Assembly (NCBI GenBank): GCA_045646365.1
Contig: JAZRKP010000084.1
Coordinates: forward strand, 62,001-126,000
DNA from: SIG454 sp045646365
Lineage (GTDB): Bacteria > Bacillota > Clostridia > Monoglobales > Monoglobaceae
Reading direction: 5' to 3'
DNA: 64,000 bases
Below, piece after piece: positions 57,464 through 64,000 of the stretch. A program made the translations under genes and the position numbers. Each line of letters begins with the position of its first letter. Positions within the stretch are counted from its first letter, which is position 1. Below the pieces are notes generated by a model. The model was not told the origin of the DNA, searched no databases, and worked only from the letters and a program-made list of their open reading frames with translations.

Positions 57464-58136
57464 TTAGATATCCTCCTTGATTTTCAAGTATACGGTAAAC
57501 ACTTTGGCATACATCCGCCGTGGTATATTTACAAATTCGTTTTATCTGCGGTTTTCCGCTTTCCATAGCATAGCTTTTCGGAATAAGCTTAAGCATTTCA
57601 ATATCATTTATATTATCACCAAAAGCAACAACATCATTTTTGTCAATTTTAAGAATTCTCATCAGTTCCTTAAGAGCTGTCCCTTTATTTTTTCCGAATC
57701 TGACATATTCCTTTATGTCATCATCTTCATAAACACAGCTTAAATCCCTGTTAATCCTTATATACTCCTCGACACGAGGCGTAATATTCGCTTTACTCAC
57801 GACAATTTTAACTGTGTCTCCAACAGAGTCGGAAATATATTCAGCTTCTGCTCCGAATTTCACAAAGGAATTTTCAATTATTCTCTTATCAATAACCTCT
57901 TTATGCAAACCTTCCTTATTATACATAATAAAAGTTCCGTCACAGGCAACAAAAATCACATCATTTCTGACTTTTTCAAAGATTTTCCCAAGTTCACAGA
58001 CTTTTCTTCCGCTTGCGACGGCAAAGAAAATACCGTTTTTCCTGAGGGTTTTAATCATTTCAATGACATTATCAGGCAGAAAATTATGCCCATTTATAAG
58101 CGTTCCGTCAAGGTCGCTCACAACCAATTTAAGCAT
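57450..58136 (-). CDS. Cof-type HAD phosphatase
   Basis: The protein is 228 residues. Motif I VVSDLDGTLINGHNF (about 5-19), motif II VASGRKV (about 40), Lys motif III in KGTALKEL and GDNINDIEML (about 168-177). The family dephosphorylates sugar or nucleotide phosphates; the substrate is unknown. First gene of the GRE operon, with promoter at 58169-58197, and its C-terminus overlaps the GRE start by 14 nt, so the two are coupled. It may clear a toxic phosphorylated intermediate (inference). Confidence 0.82.
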   Translation of the reverse strand: MLKLVVSDLDGTLINGHNFLPDNVIEMIKTLRKNGIFFAVASGRKVCELGKIFEKVRNDVIFVACDGTFIMYNKEGLHKEVIDKRIIENSFVKFGAEAEYISDSVGDTVKIVVSKANITPRVEEYIRINRDLSCVYEDDDIKEYVRFGKNKGTALKELMRILKIDKNDVVAFGDNINDIEMLKLIPKSYAMESGKPQIKRICKYTTADVCQSVYRILENQGGYLNGKV

Positions 58137-58168
58137 ACTCCACCCCCGAATTATAAAACTACATTATT

Positions 58169-58197
58169 ATTTTACAATAATTCAAAAGCAAAGTCAA
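58169..58197 (-). promoter_or_regulatory. Promoter of the HAD-GRE-activase-pduU-pduV operon
   Basis: On the minus strand TTGACT (58192-58197), 17 nt, TAAAAT (58169-58174), about 33 nt before the HAD ATG. It resembles the fucA promoter, but no A-tract array is seen. Confidence 0.7.
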
Positions 58198-58284
58198 TAG
58201 TTTTTACAAAAAAAATCACAAAAACACAGAATTTCAAAGAAAAAGGTGGATTTTCACAGATTTATAATAATTAGTTCCAATAAA

Positions 58285-58311
58285 AAATGGTGCGGAATGA
58301 CCACACCATTT
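58285..58311 (-). terminator. Intrinsic terminator after the UPF0210 gene
   Basis: Arms AAATGGTG / CACCATTT with an 11-nt loop, followed on the minus strand by TTTTTTA. It lies about 12 nt beyond the UPF0210 stop. Confidence 0.75.
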
Positions 58312-58322
58312 CAATTTTCATT

Positions 58323-59681
58323 TTAGTTCTTAAGGCTATGGATTGGAGCCGGAATTCTTCCGCCTCTGTTAATAAATTCTGCACTTGAGAATTCGTGAAC
58401 AGGCATAATTGGAGCTTCGCCCAGAAGTCCGCCAAATTCAACAGTTTCGCCAACCTTTTTACCAACCGCAGGTATAATTCTTACCGCAGTTGTTTTCTGA
58501 TTTATCATACCAATCGCCATTTCGTCGGCAATTATTGCAGAAATCGTTTCAGCGGATGTATCGCCCGGAATTGCTATCATATCAAGACCAACGGAGCAAA
58601 CACAGGTCATTGCCTCAAGCTTATCAAGTGTCAAAGCACCGCATTTAGCCGCCGCAATCATTCCTGCATCTTCGCTAACAGGGATAAACGCACCACTAAG
58701 ACCGCCAACATAACCTGACGCCATAATTCCGCCTTTTTTAACCGCATCATTTAAAAGAGCCAGAGCCGCAGTTGTTCCATGAGTTCCACACTTTTCAAGT
58801 CCCATTTCTTCAAGGATATATGCAACACTATCCCCGATTTCAGGAGTTGGAGCAAGGGATAAATCCACGATACCGAACGGAACGCCAAGCCTTTTTGATG
58901 CTTCCTGAGCAACAAGCTGTCCCATTCTTGTAATTTTAAACGCTGTTTTCTTTATAGTATTTGCAACAACGCCGAAATCAGCTCCTTTAACCATTTCAAG
59001 GGCACTCTTAACAACGCCTGGACCGCTTACGCCAACATTTATAACACTGTCGCCCTCACCAACACCGTGAAAAGCACCTGCCATAAACGGGTTATCTTCA
59101 ACGGCATTTGCAAAAACAACAAACTTTGCACATCCAAAAGAATCTCTGTCTGCAGTAAGTTCTGCCGCCTTTTTAATAACCTGTCCAACTCTCTTAACAG
59201 CATCCATATTTATACCGGCTTTAGTTGTTGCAACTCCAACCGAGGAGCAAACCTTTTCCGTTGACGCTAAAGCTTCAGGGATGGAATTTATAAGAATTTC
59301 ATCGCCCTTTGAGAAACCTTTATGAACAAGAGCAGAAAACCCACCGATAAAGTTTACGCCTGTTGCATCTGCCGCACGGTCAAGAGCCTTTGCAAAACAT
59401 ACATAATCCTTCGCATCGCTTGCCCCTGCAACCATAGCAATCGGAGTTACCGATATTCTCTTATTTATAATCGGAATACCAAGTTCATCACCGATATCAT
59501 TACCTGTTTTAACAAGGTTTTCCGCATATCTTGTAATCTTGTCATAAATCTTTGTGCAAGATTTTTCCGCAGATGAGTCAACACAATCAAGGAGAGAAAT
59601 CCCCATTGTTATAGTTCTTATGTCAAGGTGCTCATCCTTAATCATTTTTATAGTTTCAAGAATTTCATTTGTATTTATCAT
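58323..59681 (-). CDS. UPF0210 / PFL family protein
   Basis: The protein is 452 residues and keeps the family-wide blocks TITMGISLLDCVD, NKRISVTPIAMVAGA and AFHGVGEGDSVINVGVSGPGV. The family is widely conserved in Firmicutes and often next to an ACT-domain gene, but its biochemical role is not established. Here the ACT gene is 47 nt upstream and the two probably form one operon. Confidence 0.9.
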   Translation of the reverse strand: MINTNEILETIKMIKDEHLDIRTITMGISLLDCVDSSAEKSCTKIYDKITRYAENLVKTGNDIGDELGIPIINKRISVTPIAMVAGASDAKDYVCFAKALDRAADATGVNFIGGFSALVHKGFSKGDEILINSIPEALASTEKVCSSVGVATTKAGINMDAVKRVGQVIKKAAELTADRDSFGCAKFVVFANAVEDNPFMAGAFHGVGEGDSVINVGVSGPGVVKSALEMVKGADFGVVANTIKKTAFKITRMGQLVAQEASKRLGVPFGIVDLSLAPTPEIGDSVAYILEEMGLEKCGTHGTTAALALLNDAVKKGGIMASGYVGGLSGAFIPVSEDAGMIAAAKCGALTLDKLEAMTCVCSVGLDMIAIPGDTSAETISAIIADEMAIGMINQKTTAVRIIPAVGKKVGETVEFGGLLGEAPIMPVHEFSSAEFINRGGRIPAPIHSLKN

Positions 59682-59728
59682 AATGTCCTCCTAACAGAAT
59701 CAAAGCAAACATTCATTATATATGCTAA

Positions 59729-59998
59729 TTAAATTCTATGCATACTTCTGAAAATTTCCTCGTGCTGAATTCTGATTTCAAGTCCAAGCTCTTCGCCTAT
59801 TGCAGAAAGAGCTGAAGACACCTGTGCAAAATTATTCTCTGCATCACTCATATCAACAGACATAACCATTGTAAACAAATCCTGCATAATTGTCTGGTTA
59901 ATATCAAGAATATTTATATTATTTTCAGATAAGCAAGCACTGACTCTTGCAATAATACCCTTTCTGTCAATTCCCATAACTGTTACTATCGCTTTCAT
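59729..59998 (-). CDS. ACT domain protein (UPF0237 type)
   Basis: The protein is 89 residues, a single ACT domain (KAIVTVMGIDRKGIIARVSACLSENNINILDINQTI). ACT domains bind amino acids and regulate metabolism. It is paired with the downstream UPF0210 gene, a common arrangement. GGAGG is 7 nt upstream of the ATG and a good promoter is at 60037-60065. Confidence 0.9.
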   Translation of the reverse strand: MKAIVTVMGIDRKGIIARVSACLSENNINILDINQTIMQDLFTMVMSVDMSDAENNFAQVSSALSAIGEELGLEIRIQHEEIFRSMHRI

Positions 59999-60036
59999 AA
60001 CTTACCTCCAATGTCATTTGTTATAAAACTAACAAT

Positions 60037-60065
60037 ATAATACAACTTTTTTTATCTAAAGTCAA
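60037..60065 (-). promoter_or_regulatory. Promoter of the ACT-UPF0210 operon
   Basis: On the minus strand TTGACT (60060-60065), 17 nt, TATTAT (60037-60042). The -35 box adjoins the 14-bp palindrome at 60064-60077. Confidence 0.7.
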
Positions 60066-60077
60066 GGAAATTTCCTT
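60064..60077. promoter_or_regulatory. Palindrome AAGGAAATTTCCTT between divergent promoters
   Basis: A perfect 14-bp palindrome overlapping the -35 box of the minus-strand promoter and 8 nt from the -35 box of the plus-strand promoter at 60085. It could be an operator controlling both, though part of the symmetry comes from the facing -35 boxes. Confidence 0.35.
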
Positions 60078-60084
60078 ATTTTCC

Positions 60085-60113
60085 TTGAATTTTAACAATT
60101 TTAATGGTATTAT
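60085..60113 (+). promoter_or_regulatory. Promoter of ygiQ
   Basis: TTGAAT (60085-60090), 17 nt, TATTAT (60108-60113), 34 nt before the ATG. Confidence 0.65.
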
Positions 60114-60146
60114 ATATTTAATTGATTTCAAACAAGGAATGATTGT

Positions 60147-62069
60147 ATGTTTTTACCCGTTAATAAATCCGATATGAAAAAATCAGGCATATCTCAGCTT
60201 GATTTTATTGTCGTGTCAGGAGACGCATATATTGACCACAGCTCATTCGCACACGCTGTCATTTCACGGGTACTTGAAAATAACGGTTATTCTGTTGGAA
60301 TAATTCCGCAACCTGATTGGAATAATACCGATGCTTTCTGTGTTCTTGGTGAGCCTCGGCTTGGATTTTTGGTTTGTGCCGGAAATATTGACTCAATGGT
60401 TAATCACTATACTGCCGCAAAGAAAAGACGGAGTCAGGATTTTTATTCCCCCGGCGGAAAAGCAGGGCTTCGTCCTGACAGAGCAACCATTGTATACTGT
60501 AACAAGCTTCGTCAGGCATTTGGAAAGAAAATTCCTCTTATTATTGGCGGAATTGAGGCAAGTCTACGCCGTTTTGCACATTATGACTACTGGTCCGATA
60601 AAGTCAGACGAAACATACTGACCGACAGCGGAGCCGACCTTTTGATTTACGGAATGGGCGAGCATCAGATTGTGGAAATCGCGGATTTATTAAACTGCGG
60701 TGCAAACATCAAAGACATAAAACACATAGCAGGAACTGTTTTTGAAGAAACAGAAAGCAATCTTCCCGACAATGCAGTTATCTTGCCGTCATTCGACGAA
60801 GTTTCAACAAGCAAAGAGGCATATGCAAAAGCGACTGCCTTAATCCAACGGGAACAGGATTCAATCAGAGGGAAAATTCTTATTCAGAAAGACAGTAAGA
60901 AATATGTTGTTCAGAATCCACCCTCTCCTCCTCTTTCAACCGAGGAACTTGATGCGGTTTATGAACTGCCTTTTGAGAACACCTATCACCCTATGTATGA
61001 AAAATATGGCGGTGTTCCTGCAATATCAGAAATAAAATTCAGCCTGACATCCTGCAGAGGTTGTTTCGGAAATTGTAATTTCTGTGCCTTGTCTATGCAT
61101 CAAGGCAGAACAGTTACTTCAAGAAGTCACGATTCACTTATCCGCGAGGCTAAGGACTTAACGACTCTTCCTGATTTTAAAGGATATATTCACGATGTTG
61201 GCGGACCTACTGCAAACTTCCGCAGTGCGTCCTGTGAAAAGCAGTTAAAACACGGAGTTTGCCCCGACAAAAGATGTCTTTATCCGTCACCCTGCAAGAA
61301 TATGGAAGTTTCTCACAGAGACTATCTCAATCTTCTCAGAAAGCTTCGTAAACTTCCAAAGGTCAAGAAGGTTTTCATTAGGTCAGGCATAAGATATGAT
61401 TATCTTCTTGCAGACAAAGATGACGAGTTTTTCTATGAGCTTTGTAAACACCATATAAGCGGTCAGCTCAGGATTGCACCTGAGCATATTTCAGACGCCG
61501 TTCTTAAATATATGGGAAAACCATCCCGTGCCGTTTATGACAAATTTATAAGGAAGTTTGATAAAATAAATGAACAGCTTAAAATTAAGCAATACGCAGT
61601 TCCTTATCTTATGTCCTCCCATCCCGGGAGCACACTTAAAGATGCGATTGTTTTAGCGGAATTTCTTCGTGATAAGAATATGCAACCTGACCAGGTTCAG
61701 GATTTTTATCCGACGCCCGGCAGTATTTCAACTTGTATGTACTACACGGAAATTGACCCGATGACTATGAAAAAAGTGTATGTTCCAAAAACACACGAGG
61801 AAAAACAAATGCAAAGGGCATTGCTTCAATACCGCAATCCCGAAAACTATGAAACAGTTAAAAAAGCACTTATTAAGGCAGGTCGGGAGGACCTTATCGG
61901 TTACGATTCCCATTGCCTCATAAAGCCGAAAGGAGATTATAAAAATGGCAACAATTCTCAGCGGAAAGGAAATATCCGCAAAAGTAAAAGCGAAACTGGC
62001 AGAAAGAGTAAAGGCTCTTTCGGAAAAGGGAAACACTCCGGGTCTGGCGGTTATCATCGTGGGCGATGA
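60147..62069 (+). CDS. YgiQ family radical SAM protein
   Basis: The protein is 640 residues. An N-terminal YgiQ-type domain (about 5-280) with SGDAYIDHSSFAHAVI, then a radical SAM core with C306xxxC310xxC313 in CFGNCNFCALSMHQGR, and the family-typical HVGGPTANF-like IHDVGGPTANFR. The C-terminal tail (about 595-640) is rich in Lys, Arg, Gly and Ser. The reaction of this family is unknown. Its last 125 nt overlap the start of folD in another frame; without the overlap it would end close to residue 600. AAGGA lies about 8 nt before the ATG. Confidence 0.88.
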   Translation: MFLPVNKSDMKKSGISQLDFIVVSGDAYIDHSSFAHAVISRVLENNGYSVGIIPQPDWNNTDAFCVLGEPRLGFLVCAGNIDSMVNHYTAAKKRRSQDFYSPGGKAGLRPDRATIVYCNKLRQAFGKKIPLIIGGIEASLRRFAHYDYWSDKVRRNILTDSGADLLIYGMGEHQIVEIADLLNCGANIKDIKHIAGTVFEETESNLPDNAVILPSFDEVSTSKEAYAKATALIQREQDSIRGKILIQKDSKKYVVQNPPSPPLSTEELDAVYELPFENTYHPMYEKYGGVPAISEIKFSLTSCRGCFGNCNFCALSMHQGRTVTSRSHDSLIREAKDLTTLPDFKGYIHDVGGPTANFRSASCEKQLKHGVCPDKRCLYPSPCKNMEVSHRDYLNLLRKLRKLPKVKKVFIRSGIRYDYLLADKDDEFFYELCKHHISGQLRIAPEHISDAVLKYMGKPSRAVYDKFIRKFDKINEQLKIKQYAVPYLMSSHPGSTLKDAIVLAEFLRDKNMQPDQVQDFYPTPGSISTCMYYTEIDPMTMKKVYVPKTHEEKQMQRALLQYRNPENYETVKKALIKAGREDLIGYDSHCLIKPKGDYKNGNNSQRKGNIRKSKSETGRKSKGSFGKGKHSGSGGYHRGR

Positions 62070-62790
62070 CCCTGCTTCAAAAGTTTATGTGGGCAGAAAA
62101 GAGGCTATGTGTAACGAGCTTAATATGTATTCAGAAAAATACGCTCTTCCTGCCGAAATCACTCAGGATGAGCTTGTGGCTCTTATTGAAAAACTCAACA
62201 ATGATGACAAAATTCACGGAATATTAGTTCAGCTCCCTCTCCCGAAAGGACTTGACGAAAAGGCTGTTATAAACACTATAAATCCAGAAAAGGATGTCGA
62301 TGCTTTCCACCCTGTTAATGTTGGAAAAATTATGATTGGTGACTTTGATTTCGTGCCTTGCACTCCTGCTGGAATTATGGAAATGATTAAGGAAAGCGGT
62401 TGCGAGGTTGAGGGGAAGAACTGTGTTGTTATCGGAAGAAGCAATATTGTCGGCAAGCCAATGTCAATGCTTCTGCTCCACCAGAACGGAACTGTTACGA
62501 CTTGCCATTCCAAAACAAAAAATCTTAAAGAAATAACAAAAGAGGCAGACATTCTGGTTGCTGCTGTCGGCAGAGCAAATTTTGTTACTGCTGATATGGT
62601 TAAAGAGGGTGCAGTTGTTATTGATGTTGGGATGAATCGTCTTGAAGACGGCACACTCTGCGGAGATGTCGACTATGCCGAGGTTTCAAAAATTGCGGGA
62701 GCAATCACTCCTGTTCCCGGCGGTGTTGGACCTATGACAATTTCTATGCTTATGCAAAACACAATCACAGCCGCGGAAAAGAAACTCTGA
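61945..62790 (+). CDS. folD: Methylenetetrahydrofolate dehydrogenase/cyclohydrolase
   Basis: The protein is 281 residues, the normal length of bifunctional FolD. The conserved start (ATILSGKEISAKVKAKL), GDDPASKVYVGRK with the catalytic Tyr/Lys, QLPLPKGLDE (about 98), NPEKDVDAFHP and C-terminal PGGVGPMTISMLMQNT confirm it. It interconverts methylene-, methenyl- and formyl-tetrahydrofolate. AAAGGAG lies 8 nt before the ATG. The start lies 125 nt inside the ygiQ reading frame. Confidence 0.96.
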   Translation: MATILSGKEISAKVKAKLAERVKALSEKGNTPGLAVIIVGDDPASKVYVGRKEAMCNELNMYSEKYALPAEITQDELVALIEKLNNDDKIHGILVQLPLPKGLDEKAVINTINPEKDVDAFHPVNVGKIMIGDFDFVPCTPAGIMEMIKESGCEVEGKNCVVIGRSNIVGKPMSMLLLHQNGTVTTCHSKTKNLKEITKEADILVAAVGRANFVTADMVKEGAVVIDVGMNRLEDGTLCGDVDYAEVSKIAGAITPVPGGVGPMTISMLMQNTITAAEKKL

Positions 62791-62806
62791 TTTTATTTCA
62801 AAAGAA

Positions 62807-62845
62807 AAAACGGCAAGGTAAACCTCAAGTTTTCCTTGCCGTTTT
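62807..62845. terminator. Bidirectional terminator between folD and the GH28 gene
   Basis: 12-bp perfect stem AAAACGGCAAGG / CCTTGCCGTTTT with a 15-nt loop between convergent genes. T-rich stretches occur on both strands. Related to the hairpin at 43843-43880. Confidence 0.85.
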
Positions 62846-62899
62846 GGTCTAGTTTTTAAAAGCTTTTGGTGTCTATCTTATTCTGGAATAGCCTAAAAA

Positions 62900-64000
62900 T
62901 CACTCAACCTTAACATATACATCTTTTATTTCTGCATTTTCAATCTGATTTTCTGAACTGCCGTATTTCCCTGCAGTTATTCGTAAATTTTCAAAAATAA
63001 AATTTGACAACTTATATTGTTCAGGACAATTTTGCACTCTTAAATATGTATCGCACAAAATTTCACAGTCTTTAATAATTATATTATCCGCATAAGATAT
63101 CGGAATATTCTTATGTCCCTTCAAATCATAGAACTGTGTCCATGGATTTATATTTATAAACCCATTTAATACACTTCCATTGATTTCCTCAATTTTTATA
63201 TACTCATAATTCTGCGGAGTATCCGGACGCATCTTCAAGACAAAAAAATTCTCAATATCGTTAAGTTTACACCTACGGACAAGAATATTCCTATTATGTA
63301 TCGCCTCGGAGCCACAGGTTATGCCTGCGTGACAATAGCCATATTCACAATCCTCAACTATAATCCTTTCATTCGGACCATTTTCAGGCGATAAATCTGC
63401 ATCCGGACCCTTTCCGCCTTTTAAAACCACCGAATCATCATTTACTGAAAAATAGCAGTTCTTAATCAATACATCTTCGCATACATCTATATCTATTCCG
63501 TCAGTACTCGGTGAAGGAACAGGTTCTGCAGGCGAAGTAATTCGACAACCTATGTATTTTACATACTTACACTTGTATAAATGGTTAGTCCAGAAATGTG
63601 AATTTTGCAGAGTGAGTCCCGCAACTGTTACATTCTTACAATTCGACAAATAAACTAATCTGGGCCTTTGTTCATCCTTGTTTGTGCACTGCGGATTCCA
63701 TTTTTTTCTTCGCCAAAATGCCTCCCAGGCTTTTTCTCCATTTCCATCGATTGTTCCTTCACCGAACATTGTAAATCCATCTATTCCATCGGCATTTATA
63801 AGAGCCGAAAAATATTTGCAACTTTCTCCCTCTATTCTGGTGTCACATATGGGGTAATCGGCAATATCATCGCTTCCCATAAGTATTCCGCCTTTTGCAA
63901 TATAAAGATTTACTCCTTGTTTAAAGAAAATTGCACCTGTACAAAACTTTCCTTCCGGTATAACAAGAGTACCACCGCCACTCTGAGCAATATGGTCAAT
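62900..64000 (-). CDS. GH28 polygalacturonase-like protein (N-terminus off window)
   Basis: The open frame continues past the right edge: codons upstream of the internal Met at 63880 read GGGTLVIPEGKFCTGAIFF, a typical GH28 start region. The visible part is a right-handed beta-helix with FGEGTIDGNG, PSTDGIDID (NTDG-like), NDDSVVLKGG (DD pair), HAGITCGSEA and FVLKMRPD in place of the RIK motif. GH28 enzymes hydrolyse polygalacturonan or rhamnogalacturonan. No signal peptide can be judged. It supports pectin use and ends at a shared terminator with folD. Confidence 0.88.
   Translation of the reverse strand: MDHIAQSGGGTLVIPEGKFCTGAIFFKQGVNLYIAKGGILMGSDDIADYPICDTRIEGESCKYFSALINADGIDGFTMFGEGTIDGNGEKAWEAFWRRKKWNPQCTNKDEQRPRLVYLSNCKNVTVAGLTLQNSHFWTNHLYKCKYVKYIGCRITSPAEPVPSPSTDGIDIDVCEDVLIKNCYFSVNDDSVVLKGGKGPDADLSPENGPNERIIVEDCEYGYCHAGITCGSEAIHNRNILVRRCKLNDIENFFVLKMRPDTPQNYEYIKIEEINGSVLNGFININPWTQFYDLKGHKNIPISYADNIIIKDCEILCDTYLRVQNCPEQYKLSNFIFENLRITAGKYGSSENQIENAEIKDVYVKVE

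Noticed and set aside
61728..62057. Minus-strand ORF across the ygiQ/folD junction
   Set aside because: It is a shadow of two well-supported plus-strand genes.
1..64000. CRISPR arrays, tRNA or rRNA genes, prophage or intact insertion sequences
   Set aside because: No regularly spaced repeats, no tRNA-like cloverleaf or rRNA sequence, and no transposase, integrase or phage structural gene was recognised by reading.

Overview
The window looks like the chromosome of an AT-rich, endospore-forming, anaerobic member of the Clostridia that lives on plant glycans. The evidence is spoVAC-AD-AE and dpaAB for spores, a glycyl radical enzyme (strict anaerobiosis), many secreted SLH, LamG-like and glycosidase proteins, and enzymes for rhamnose- and fucose-containing polysaccharides (GH78, GH28). 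A pectin-degrading gut or rumen Clostridium relative (Monoglobus-like) fits, but no phylogenetic marker is present, so this is inference.

Layout. (1) 1-22.3 kb: a surface and secreted glycan system. A partial SLH protein and a divergent AraC regulator are followed by a co-directional minus-strand run: GH94-type phosphorylase, clan-A-like glycosidase with a CBM9-like tail, triple LamG-like protein, SGNH/CE2-like esterase, second clan-A-like glycosidase and two SLH proteins. Short gaps suggest one long operon of about 19 kb. (2) 22.4-34 kb: AraC regulators with a glycosidase / EamA permease / sugar isomerase trio, then a GH78 alpha-L-rhamnosidase and L-fucose isomerase. (3) 33.5-39.5 kb: sporulation genes dpaAB and spoVAC-AD-AE flanking a znuABC-type zinc importer. 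(4) 39.5-43.7 kb: HAD phosphatase / D-lyxose(mannose) isomerase / GH38-family protein. (5) 44-58.1 kb: a complete B12-independent glycyl-radical propanediol microcompartment (GRM5-like fucose/rhamnose type). It has shell proteins (BMC-H x2, BMC-T x2 including PduT, permuted PduU, vertex PduN), a class II fuculose/rhamnulose-phosphate aldolase, GRE propanediol dehydratase and its activase, PduP, PduL, a zinc alcohol dehydrogenase, PduS, a GlcG-like protein, PduV and a DeoR regulator. (6) 58.3-62.8 kb: housekeeping genes (UPF0210, ACT, YgiQ radical SAM, FolD). (7) The right edge cuts a GH28 polygalacturonase-like gene.

How it works together (inference): exported glycosidases and pectinases release deoxysugars. 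FucI makes the ketose and a kinase not found here phosphorylates it. The encapsulated aldolase gives DHAP and lactaldehyde, which is reduced to 1,2-propanediol and dehydrated by the GRE to propionaldehyde. PduP/PduL and the alcohol dehydrogenase then dismutate propionaldehyde to propionyl-phosphate and propanol. The most unusual details are a BMC-H gene with two start sites, a ribbon-helix-helix gene inside the shell operon, an A-tract-phased promoter for the main shell operon, a Cys-rich linker in the aldolase, a GH38 protein lacking its nucleophile, and a 125-nt ygiQ/folD overlap.
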